Below, one piece after another: positions 27,001 to 39,420 of a stretch of 64,000 bases of DNA. Within the stretch, counting starts at the first letter, position 1, and each line of letters begins with the position of its first letter. This DNA is from Xanthostigma xanthostigma (Eukaryota; Arthropoda; Insecta; Raphidioptera; Raphidiidae): assembly GCA_963575645.1 (NCBI GenBank), contig OY754465.1:30763501-30827500 (forward strand). The letters are read 5' to 3'. A program made the translations under genes and the position numbers. Under the pieces are notes generated by a model. The model searched no databases. It saw only the letters and a program-made list of their open reading frames with translations, and had not been told where the DNA came from.

Positions 27001-30000
27001 TGCATATTTACTATCATTTTAACGCATACAAGCAGTTTTTACATGCTTTATGACAATTAGGTGCAAATGAGTCTTTATAGGCAAAATTGCTTTATTTCAT
27101 GAGGGTAAGTCTATTTACACTATAACATTCAGGTTTGGATCATTCTCTCATAAGAAAATGCAAACTGCATATTAACCATTATTTTAACGCAGACAAGCAG
27201 TTTTTACATGCTTCACGACAATTGCGTGCAAATGAGTCCTTATAGGCAAAATTGCTTTTTTTTACAAAGGTAAGTCTATTTTCACTATAACATTCAGGTT
27301 TGGATCATTCTCTCATAAGAAAATGCAACTTGCATATTATACTTTATTTTAATGCATACAAGCAGGTTTTACATGCTTTATGACAATTATGGGCAAATGA
27401 GTCCTTATAGGCAAAATTGCATTATTTAATGAGGGTAAGACTATTTACACTATAACATTCAGGTTTGGATCATTCTCTCATAAGAAAATGCAAACTGCAT
27501 ATTAACCATTATTTTAACGCAGACAAGCAGTTTTTACATGCTTCACGACAATTGCGTGCAAATGAGTCCTTATAGGCAAAATTGCTTTATTTTACAAAGG
27601 TAAGTCTATTTGCACTATAACATTCAGGTTTGGATTATTCTCTCATAAGGAAATGCAAACTGCATATTTACTATCATTTTAACGCATAAAAGCAGTTTTT
27701 ACATGCTTTACGACAATTAGGTGTAAATGAGTCTTTATAGGCAAAATTGCTTTATTTCATGAGGGTAAGTCTATTTACACTATAACATTCAGGTTTGATC
27801 ATTCTCTCATAAGAAAATGCAAACTGCATATTTACTGTCATTTTCACGCAGACAAGCAGTTTTTACATGCTTCACGACAATTGCGTGCAAATGAGTCCTT
27901 ATAGGCAAAATTGCTTTATTTTACAAAGGGAAGTTTATTTACACTATATTATTCAAGTTGGGATCATTCTCTCATAAGAAAATGCAAACTGCATATTAAC
28001 CATTATTTTAACGCATACAAGCAGTTTTTACAAGCTTTAAACAATTAGGTGCAAATGAGTCCTTATAGGCAAAATTGCTTTATTTCAAGGGGGTAAATCT
28101 ATTTACACTATAACATTCAGGTTTGGATCATTCTCTCATAAGAAAATGCAAACTGCATATTAACCATTATTTTAACGCATACAAGCAGTTTTTACATGCT
28201 TTATGACAATTAGGGGCAAATGGGTCCTTATTGGCAAAATTGCTTTATTTTATGAAGGTTAGTCTATTTACACTATATCATTCAGGTTTGGATTATTCTC
28301 TCATAAGAAAATGCAAACTGCATATTAACCATTATTTTAACGCAGACAAGCAGTTTTTACATGCTTCACGACAATTAGGTGCAAATGAGTCCTTATAGGC
28401 AAAATTGCTTTATTTCACAAAGGTTAGTTTACTTACACTATAACATTCAGGTTTGGATCTTTCTCTCACAAGAAAATGCAAACTGCATATTGACTATTAT
28501 TTTAACGCATACAAGCAGTTTTTACATGCTTTATGACAATCAGGGGCAAATGAGTCCTTATAGGCAAAATTGCTTTATTTCATGAGGGTAAGTCTATTTA
28601 CACTATAACATTTAGGTTTGGATCATTCTCTCATAAGAAAATGCAAACTGCATATTAACCATTATTTAAACGCAGACAAGCAGTTTTTACATGCTTTACG
28701 ACAATTAGGTGCAAATGAGTCTTTATAGACAAAATTGCTTTATTTCATGAAGGTAAGTCTATTTACACTATAACATTCAGGTTTGGATCATTCTCTCATA
28801 AGAAAATGCAAACTGCATATTAACTATTATTTTAACGCATACAAGCAGTTTTTACAAGCTTTATGACAATTAGGTGCAAATGAGTCCTTATAGGCAAAAT
28901 TGCTTTATTTTATGATGGTAAGTCTATTTACACTATAACATTTAGGTTTGGATCATTCTCTCATAAGAAAATGCAAACTGCATTTTAACCATTATTTAAA
29001 CGCAGACAAGCAGTTTTTACATGCTTTACGACAATTAGGGGCAAATGAGTCCTTATAGGCAAATCTGCTTTATTTCATTAAGGTAAGTCTATTTACACTA
29101 TAACATTCAGGTTTGGATCATTCTCTCATAAGAAAATGCAAACTGCATATTAAAATCATTTTAACGCTGACAAGTAGTTTTTACATGCTTTACGACAATT
29201 AGGTGCAAATGAGTCCTTATAGGCAAAATTGTTTTATTTCACAAAGGTTAGTCTACTTTCACTATAACATTCAGGTTTGGATCATTTTCTCATAAGAAAA
29301 TGCAAACTGCATATTAACCATTATTTTAACGCAGACAAGCAGTTTTTACATGCTTCACGACAATTGCGTGCAAATGAGTCCTTATAGGCAAAATTGCTTT
29401 ATTTTACAAAGGTAAGTCTATTTACACTATAATATTCAGGTTTGGATAATTCTCTCATAAGAAAATGCAAACTGCATATTAACCATTATTTTAACGCATA
29501 CAAGCAGTTTTTACATGCTTTATGACAATTAGGGGCAAATGAGTCCTTATAGGCAAAATTGCTTTATTTCATGAGGGTAAGTCTATTTACACTATAACAT
29601 TCAGGTTTGGATCATTCTCTCATAAGAAAATGCAAACTGCATATTAACCATTATTTAAACGCAGACAAGCAGTTTTTACATGCTTTATGACAATTTGGGG
29701 CAAATGGGTCCTTATAGGCAAAATTGCTTTATTTTATGAAGGTTAGTCTATTTACACTATAACATTCAGGTTTGGATTATTCTCTCATAAAAAAATGCAA
29801 ACTGCATATTAACCATTATTTTAACGCATACAAGCAGTTTTTACATGCTTTATGACAATTAGGGGCAAATGGGTCCTTATAGGCAAAATTGCTTTATTTT
29901 ATGAAGGTTAGTCTATTTACACTATAACATTCAGGTTTGGATCATTCTCTCATAAGAAAATGCAAACTGCATATTAACCATTATTTAAACGCAGACAAGC

Positions 30001-32326
30001 AGTTTTTACATGCTTTATGACAATTTGGGGCAAATGGGTCCTTATAGGCAAAATTGCTTTATTTCAAGGGGGTAAATCTATTTACACTATAACATTCAGG
30101 TTTGGATCATTCTCTCATAAGAAAATGCAAACTGCATATTAACCATTATTTTAACGCATACAAGCAGTTTTTACATGCTTTATGACAATTAGGGGCAAAT
30201 GGGTCCTTATTGGCAAAATTGCTTTATTTTATGAAGGTAAGTCTATTTACACTATATCATTCAGGTTTGGATTATTCTCTCATAAGAAAATGCAAACTGC
30301 ATATTAACCATTATTTTAACGCAGACAAGCAGTTTTTACATGCTTTACGACAATTAGGTGCAAATGAGTCCTTATAGGCAAAATTGCTTCATTTCACAAA
30401 GGTAAGTTTACTTACACTATAACATTCAGGTTTGGATCATTCTCTCACAAGAAAATGCAAACTGCATATTGACTATTATTTTAACGCATACAAGCAGTTT
30501 TTACATGCTTTATGACAATCAGGGGCAAATGAGTCCTTATAGGCAAAATTGCTTTATTTCATGAGGGTAAGTCTATTTACACTATAACATTTAGGTTTGG
30601 ATCATTCTCTCATAAGAAAATGCAAACTGCATATTAACCATTATTTAAACGCAGACAAGCAGTTTTTACATGCTTTACGACAATTAAGGTGCAAATGAGT
30701 CTTTATAGACAAAATTGCTTTATTTCATGAAGGTAAGTCTATTTACACTATAACATTCAGGTTTGGATCATTCTCTCATAAGAAAATGCAAACTGCATAT
30801 TAACTATTATTTTAACGCATACAAGCAGTTTTTACAAGCTTTATGACAATTAGGTGCAAATGAGTCCTTATAGGCAAAATTGCTTTATTTTATGATGGTA
30901 AGTCTATTTACACTATAACATTAAGGTTTGGATCATTCTCTCATAAGAAAATGCAAACTGCATTTTAACCATTATTTAAACGCAGACAAGCAGTTTTTAC
31001 ATGCTTTACGACAATTAGGGGCAAATGAGTCCTTATAGGCAAATCTGCTTTATTTCATTAAGGTAAGTCTATTTACACTATAACATTCAGGTTTGGATCA
31101 TTCTCTCATAAGAAAATGCAAACTGCATATTAACAATCATTTTAACGCTGACAAGTAGTTTTTACATGCTTTACGACAATTAGGTGCAAATGAGTCCTTA
31201 TAGGCAAAATTGTTTTATTTCACAAAGGTTAGTCTACTTTCACTATAACATTCAGGTTTGGATCATTTTCTCATAAGGAAATGCAAACTGCATATTAACC
31301 ATTATTTTAACGCAGACAAGCAGTTTTTACATGCTTCACGACAATTGCGTGCAAATGAGTCCTTATAGGCAAAATTGCTTTATTTTACAAAGGTAAGTCT
31401 ATTTACACTATAATATTCAGGTTTGGATAATTCTCTCATAAGAAAATGCAAACTGCATATTAACCATTATTTTAACGCATACAAGCAGTTTTTACATGCT
31501 TTATGACAATTAGGGGCAAATGAGTCCTTATAGGCAAAATTGCTTTATTTCATGAGGGTAAGTCTATTTACACTATAACATTCAGGTTTGGATCATTCTC
31601 TCATAAGAAAATGCAAACTGCATATTAACCATTATTTAAACGCAGACAAGCAGTTTTTACATGCTTTATGACAATTTGGGGCAAATGGGTCCTTATAGGC
31701 AAAATTGCTTTATTTTATGAAGGTAAGTCTATTTACACTATAACATTCAGGTTTGGATCATTCTCTCATAAGAAAATGCAAACTGCATATTAACCAATAT
31801 TTTAACGCATACAAGCAGTTTTTACATGCTTTATGACAATTAGGGGCAAATGAGTCTATATAGACAAAATTGCTTTATTTTACAAAGGTAAGTTTACATA
31901 AACTACAACATTCAGGTTTAGATCATTCTCTCATAAGAAAATGCAAACTGCATATTAACTATTATTTTAACGCATACAAGCAGTTTTTACAAGCTTTATG
32001 ACAATTAGGTGCAAATGAGTCCTTATAGGCAAAATTGCTTTATTTCATGAGGGTAAGACAGTTTACACTATAACATTCAGGTTTGGATCATTCTTTCCTA
32101 AGAAAATGAAAACTGCATATTTACTATCATTTTAACGCATACAAGCAGTTTTTACATGCTTTATGACAATTAGGTGCAAATGAGTCTTTATAGGCAAAAT
32201 TGCTTTATTTCATGAGGGTAAGTCTATTTACACTATCACATTCAAGTTTGGATCATTCTCTCATAAGAAAATGCAAACTGCATATTTACTATCATTTTCA
32301 CGCAGACAAGCAGTTTTTACATGCTT
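24087..32326. repeat. 50-monomer segment, copy 3 (8240 bp)
   Basis: Fifty monomers. From about 24135 the text matches copy 1 from 9463 (offset 14672), so the left 15 monomers of copies 1 and 2 are absent. It keeps both 9-monomer units (24913-26393 and 26394-27708, the latter one monomer short), then both 12-monomer units as in copy 2. Copy 3 therefore shares its left half with copy 1 and its right half with copy 2. It ends at the same monomer type where copy 2 ends and passes into a block homologous to 664-2973. Confidence 0.88.
29027..29190 (+). repeat. 164-bp variant monomer (one base lost)
   Basis: The tail reads attaaaatcatttt where its relatives at 14520, 20786, 22767 and 31007 read attaacaatcatttt. 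This single-base loss changes the copy 2 to copy 3 offset from 8241 to 8240. Confidence 0.8.
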
Positions 32327-34800
32327 CACGACAATTGCGTGCAAATGAGTCCTTATAGGCAAAATTGCTTTATTTTACAATGGTAAGTCTATTTACACTA
32401 TAACATTCAGGTTTGGATCATTCTCTCATAAGAAAATGCAAACTGCATATTTACTATCATTTTCACGCAGACAAGCAGTTTTTACATGCTTCACGACAAT
32501 TGCGTGCAAATGAGTCCTTATAGGCAAAATTGCTTTATTTTACAAAGATAAGTCTATTTACACTATAACATTCAGGTTTGGATCATTCTCTCATAAGAAA
32601 ATGCAAACTGCATATTAACCATTATTTTAACGCATACAAGCAGTTTTTACATGCTTTATGACAATTAGGGGCAAATGAGTACTTATAGGCAAAATTACTT
32701 TATTTCATGAAGGTAAGTCTATTTACACTATAACATTAAGGTTTGGATATTTCTCTCATAAGAAAATGCAAACTGCATATTAACCATTATTTAAACGCAG
32801 ACAAGCAGTTTTTACATGCTTTACGACAATTAGGTGCAAATGAGTCTTTATAGGCAAAATTGCTTTATTTCATGAGGGTAAGTCTATTTACACTATAACC
32901 TTCAGGTTTGGATCATTCTCTCATAAGAAAATGCAAACTGCATATTTACTATCATTTTCACGCAGACAAGCAGTTTTTATATGCTTCACGACAATTGCGT
33001 GCAAATGAGTCCTTATAGGCAAAATTGCTTTATTTTACAAAGGTAAGTCTATTTACACTATAACATTCAGGTTTGGATCATTCTCTTATAAGAAAATGCA
33101 AACTGCATTTTAACCATTATTTTAACGCATACAAGCAGTTTTTACATGCTTGATGACAATTAGGGGCAAATGAGTCCTTATAGGCAAAATTGCTTTATTT
33201 CATGAGGGTAAGTCTATTTACACTATAACATTCAGGTTTGGATCATTCTCTCATAAGAAAATGCAAACTGCATACTAACCATTATTTTAACGCAGAAAAG
33301 CAGTTTTTACATGCTTTACGACAATTAGGTGCAAATGAGTCCTTATAGGCAAAATTGCTTTATTTCACAAAGGTAAGTTTACTTACACTATAACATTCAG
33401 GTTTGGATCATTCTCTCACAAGAAAATGCAAACTGCATATTAACTATTATTTTAACGCATACAAGCAGTTTTTACATGCTTTATGACAATTAGGTGCAAA
33501 TGAGTCCTTATAGGCAAAATTGCTTTATTTTACAAAGGTAAGTCTATTTTCACTATAACATTCAGGTTTGGATCATTCTCTCATAAGAAAATGCAAACTG
33601 CATATTATACATTATTTTAACGCATACAAGCAGTTTTTACATGCTTTATGACAATTAGGTGCAAATGAGTCCTTATAGGCAAAATTGCTTTATTTTACAA
33701 AGGTAAGTCTATTTTCACTATAACATTTAGGTTTAGATCATTCTCTCATAAGAAAATGCAAACTGCATATTAACCATTATTTTAACGCAGACAAGCTGTT
33801 TTTACATGCTTCACGACAATTGCGTGCAAATGAGTCCTTATAGGCAAAATTGCTATATTTTACAATGGTAAGTCTATTTTCACTATAACATTCAGGTTTG
33901 GATCATTCTCTCATAAGAAAATGCAAACTGCATATTACACATTATTTTAACGCATACAAGCAGTTTTTACATGCTTTATGACAATTAGGGGCAAATGAGT
34001 CCTTATAGGCAAAATTGCTTTATTTCATGAAGGTAAGTCTATTTACACTATAACATTCAGGTTTGGATCATTCTCTCATAAGAAAATGCAAACTGCATAT
34101 TTACCATTATTTTAACGCTGACAAGCAGTTTTTACATGCTTTATGACAATTAGGGGCAAATGATTCCTTATAGGCAAAATTGCTTTATTTCATGAAGGTT
34201 AGTCTATTTACACTATAACTATTAGGTTTGGATCATTCTCTCATAAGAAAATGCAAACTGCATATTAACCATTACTTTAACGCAGACAAGCAGTTTTTAC
34301 ATGCTTCACGACAATTGCGTGCAAATGAGTCCTTATAGGCAAAATTGCTTTATTTTACAAAGGTGAGTCTATTTACACTATAACATTCAGGGTTGGATCA
34401 TTCTCGCATAAGAAAATGCAAACTGCATATTAACCATTATTTAAACGCAGACAAGCAGTTTTTACATGCTTTACGACAATTAGGTGCAAATGAGTCTTTA
34501 TAGGCAAAATTGCTTTATTTCATGAGGGTAAGTCTATTTACACTATAACATTCAGGTTTGGATCATTCTCTCATAAGAAAATGCAAACTGCATATAAACC
34601 ATTATTTTAACGCAGACAAGTAGTTTTTACATGCTTCACGACAATTGCGTGCAAATGAGTCCTTATAGGCAAAATTGCTTTTTTTACAAAGGTAAGTTTA
34701 CTTTAACTATAACATTCATGTTTTGATCATTCTCTCATAAGAAAATGCAAACTGCATATTAACTATTATTTTAACGCATACAAGCAGTTTTTACATGCTT
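32327..34800. repeat. Distant copy of the 664-2973 block
   Basis: Fifteen monomers match 664-2973 at an offset of 31663 bp, then 31828 bp after one extra monomer. The extra monomer is the acaagctgttttt type also present in 2974-5118, so this copy is closer in structure to a version intermediate between the two left blocks. It keeps the private aatgattcct (34159), tataactattagg and catgttttgatc variants. A few substitutions (for example aaaattactttat near 32695) separate the copies. Confidence 0.88.
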
Positions 34801-37444
34801 TATGACAATTAGGTGCAAATGAGTCCTTATAGGCAAAATTGCTTTATTTCATGAGGGTAAGACTATTTACACTATCATTCAGGTTTGGATCATTCTCTCA
34901 TAAGAAAATGCAAACTGCATATTTACTATCATTTTAACGCATACAAGCAGTTTTTACATGCTTTATGACAATTAGGTGCAAGTGAGTCTTTATAGGCAAA
35001 ATTGCTTTATTTCATGAGGGTAAGTCTATTTACACTATAACATTCAGGTTTGGATCATTCTCTCATAAGAAAATGCAAACTGCATATTAACCATTATTTT
35101 AACGCAGACAAGCAGTTTTTACATGCTTTATGACAATTAGGGGCAAATGAGTCTATATAGGCAAAATTGTTTTATTTTACAAAGGTAAGTTTACATAAAC
35201 TACAACATTTAGGTTTAGATCATTCTCTCATAAGAAAATGCAAACTGCATATTAACTATTATTTTAACGCATACAAGCAGTTTTTACAAGCTTTATGATA
35301 ATTAGGTGCAAATGAGTCCTTATAGGCAAAATTGCTTTATTTCATGAGGGTAAGACTGTTTACACTATAACATTCAGGTTTGGATCATTCTTTCCTAAGA
35401 AAATGAAAACTGCATATTTACTATCATTTTAACGCATACAAGCAGTTTTTACATGCTTTATGACAATTAGGTGCAAATGAGTCTTTATAGGCAAAATTGC
35501 TTTATTTCATGAGGGTAAGTCTATTTACATTATAACATTCAGGTTTGGATCATTCTCTCATAAGAAAATGCAAACTGCATAATATTATACATTATTTTAA
35601 CGCATACAAGCAGTTTTTACATGCTTTATGACAATTAGGGGCAAATGAGTCCTTATAGGCAAAATTGATTTATTTCATGAAGGTAAGTCTATTTACACTA
35701 TAACATTCAGGTTTAGATCATTCTCTCATAAGAAAATGCAAACTGCATATTTACTATCATTTTAACGCAGACAAGCAGTTTTTACATGCTTCACGACAAT
35801 TGCATGCAATTAATGAGTCTTTATAGGCAAAATTGCTTTATTTTACAAAGGTAAGTCTATTTTCATTATAACATTCAGGTTTGGATCATTCTCTCATAAG
35901 AAAATGCAAACTGCATATTATACATTATTTTAACGCATACAAGCAGTTTTTACATGCTTTATGACAATTAGGGGCAAATGAGTCCTTATAGGCAAAATTG
36001 CTTTATTTAATGAAGGTAAGTCTATTTACACTATAACATTCAGGTTTGGATCATTCTCTCATAAGAAAATGCAAACTGCACATTAACCATTATTTTAACG
36101 CTGACAAGCAGTTTTTACATGCTTTATGACAATTAGGGGCAAATGAGTCCCTATAGGCAAAATTGCTTTATTTCATGAAGGTAAGTCTATGTACACTATA
36201 ACATTTAGGTTTGGATCATTCTCTCATAAGAAAATGCAAACTGCATATTAACCATTATTTTAACGCAGACAAGCAGTTTTTACATGCTTCACGACAATTG
36301 CGTGCAAATGAGTCCTTATAGGCAAAATTGCTTTATTTTACAATGGTAAGTCTATTTACACTATAACATTCAGGTTTGGATCATTCTCTCATAAGAAAAT
36401 GCAAACTGCATATTTACTATCATTTTCACGCAGACAAGCAGTTTTTACATGCTTCACGACAATTGCGTGCAAATGAGTCCTTATAGGCAAAATTGTTTTA
36501 TTTTACAAAGATAAGTCTATTTACACTATAACATTCAGGTTTGGATCATTCTCTCATAAGAAAATGCAAACTGCATATTAACCATTATTTTAACGCATAC
36601 AAGCAGTTTTTACAAGCTTTATGACAATTAGGGGCAAATGAGTACTTATAGGCAAAATTGCTTTATTTCATGAAGGTAAGTCTATTTACATTATAACATT
36701 AAGGTTTGGATATTTCTCTCATAAGAAAATGCAAACTGCATATTAACCATTATTTAAACGCAGACAAGCAGTTTTTACATGCTTTACGACAATTAGGTGC
36801 AAATGAGTCTTTATAGGCAAAATTGCTTTATTTCATGAGGGTAAGTCTATTTACACTATAACCTTCAGGTTTGGATCATTCTCTCATAAGAAAATGCAAA
36901 CTGCATATTTACTATCATTTTCACGCAGACAAGCAGTTTTTATATGCTTCACGACAATTGCGTGCAAATGAGTCCTTATAGGCAAAATTGCTTTATTTTA
37001 CAAAGGTAAGTCTATTTACACTATAACATTCAGGTTTGGATCATTCTCTCATAAGAAAATGCAAACTGCATTTTAACCATTATTTTAACGCATACAAGCA
37101 GTTTTTACATGCTTTATGACAATTAGGGGCAAATGAGTCCTTATAGGCAAAATTGCTTTATTTCATGAGGGTAAGTCTATTTACACTATAACATTCAGGT
37201 TTGGATCATTCTCTCATAAGAAAATGCAAACTGCATATTAACCATTATTTTAACGCATACAAGCAGTTTTTACATGCTTTATGACAATTAGGGGCAAATG
37301 GGTCCTTATAGGCAAAATCGCTTTATTTTATGAAGGTTAGTCTATTTACACTATAACATTCAGGTTTGGATTATTCTCTCATAAGAAAATGCAAACTGCA
37401 TACTAACCATTATTTTAACGCAGACAAGCAGTGTTTACATGCTT
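34801..37444. repeat. Distant copy of the 5782-8260 block
   Basis: Sixteen monomers. The offset to 5782-7270 is 29019 bp, then 29184 bp after an extra type B monomer (36290, tttacaatgg). The block includes both 168-bp variants (35459 and 35792), the gcacattaacc plus acgctgac monomer (about 36079) and ctatgtacac (about 36187). At about 37490 the homology jumps from the relative at 8261 to the relative at 9580. Confidence 0.87.
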
Positions 37445-39420
37445 TACGACAATTAGGTGCAAATGAGTCCTTATAGGCAAAATTGCTTTATTTTACAAAG
37501 GTAAGTCTATTTACACTATATTATACAAGTTGGGATCATTCTCTCATAAGAAAATGCAAACTGCATATTAACCATTATTTTAACGCATACAAGCAGTTTT
37601 TACAAGCTTTATGACAATTAGGTGCAAATGAGTCCTTATAGGCAAAATTGCTTTATTTCAAGGGGGTAAGTCTATTTACACTATAACATTCAGGTTTGGA
37701 TCATTCTCTCATAAGAAAATGCAAACTGCATATTAACCATTATTTTAACGCATACAAGCAGTTTTTACATGCTTTATGACAATTAGGGGCAAATGGGTCC
37801 TTATAGGCCAAATTGCTTTATTTTATGAAGGTTAGTCTATTTACACTATATCATTCAGGTTTGGATTATTCTCTCATAAGAAAATGCAAACTGCATATTA
37901 ACCATTATTTTAACGCATACAAGCAGTTTTTACATGCTTTATGACTATTAGGTGCAAATGAGTCCTTATAGGCAAAATTGCTTTATTTCACAAAGGTAAG
38001 TTTACTTACACTATAACATTCAGGTTTGGATCATTCTCTCACAAGAAAATGCAAACTGCATATTGACTATTATTTTAACGCATACAAGCAGTTTTTACAT
38101 GCTTTATGACAACTAGGTGCAAATGAGTCCTTATAGGCAAAATTGCTTTATTTTATGAGGGTAAGACTATTTACACTATCATTCAGGTTTGGATCATTCT
38201 CTCATAAGAAAATGCAAACTGCATATTTACTATCATTTTAACGCATACAAGCAGTTTTTACATGCTTTATGACAATTAGGTGCAAATGAGTGTTTATATG
38301 CAAAATTGCTTTATTACATGAGGGTAAGTCTATTTACACTATAACATTCAGGTTTGGATCATTCGCTCATAAGAAAATGCAAACTGCATATTAACCATTA
38401 TTTTAACGCAGACAAGCAGTTTTTACATGCTTCACGACAATTGCGTGCAAATGAGTCCTTATAGGCAAAATTGCTTTTTTTTACAAAGGTAAGTCTATTT
38501 TCACTATAACATTCAGGTTTGGATCATTTTCTCATAAGAAAATGCAAACTGCATATTAACTATTATTTTAACGCATACAAGCAGTTTTTACATGCTTTAT
38601 GACAATTAGGTGCAAATGAGTCCTTATAGGCAAAATTGCTATATTTCATGAGGGTAAGACTATTTACACTATCATTCAGGTTTGGATCATTCTCTCATAA
38701 GAAAATGCAAACTGCATATTTACTATCATTTTAACGCATACAAGCAGTTTTTACATGCTTTATGACAATTAGGTGCAAATGAGTCTTTATAGGCAAAATT
38801 GCTTTATTTCATGAGGGTAAGTCTATTTACACTATAACATTCAGGTTTGGATCATTCTCTCATAAGAAAATGCAAACTGCATATTAACCATTATTTTAAC
38901 GCAGACAAGCAGTTTTTACATGCTTCACGACAATTGCGTGCAAATGAGTCCTTATAGGCAAAATTGCTTTTTTTTACAAAGGTAAGTCTATTTTCACTAT
39001 AACATTCAGGTTTGGATCATTCTCTCATAAGAAAATGCAACTTGCATATTATACATTATTTTAACGCATACAAGCAGGTTTTACATGCTTTATGACAATT
39101 ATGGGCAAATGAGTCCTTATAGGCAAAACTGCTTTATTTATTGAGGGTAAGACTATTTACACTATAACATTCAGGTTTGGAATATTCTCTCATAAGAAAA
39201 TGCAAACTGCATATTAACCATTATTTTAACGCAGACAAGCAGTTTTTACATGCTTCACGACAATTGCGTGCAAATGAGTCCTTATAGGCAAAATTGCTTT
39301 ATTTTACAAAGGTAAGTCTATTTGCACTATAACATTCAGGTTTGGATCATTCTCTCATAAGAAAATGCAAACTGCATATTAACCATTATTTTAACGCAGA
39401 CAAGCAGTTTTTACATGCTT
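37445..39420. repeat. Distant copy of the 9580-11556 block
   Basis: Twelve monomers follow 9580-11556 at an offset of about 27865 bp. They begin with the ctatattat plus caagttggg variant and continue through the caactagg border, two 163-bp copies and the atgcaacttgcat monomer. Here the second 9-monomer unit is absent. The variant ttatacaagt (37521) differs from ttattcaagt of the 9.6-kb relative and is shared with 39496 and 45817. Confidence 0.85.

Noticed and set aside
28379-28585. Third identical 68-codon open frame
   Set aside because: It is the counterpart in segment copy 3 (offset 8241). The same monomer type at 22106 and 30346, inside the second 12-monomer units, does not stay open, which argues against a conserved product.
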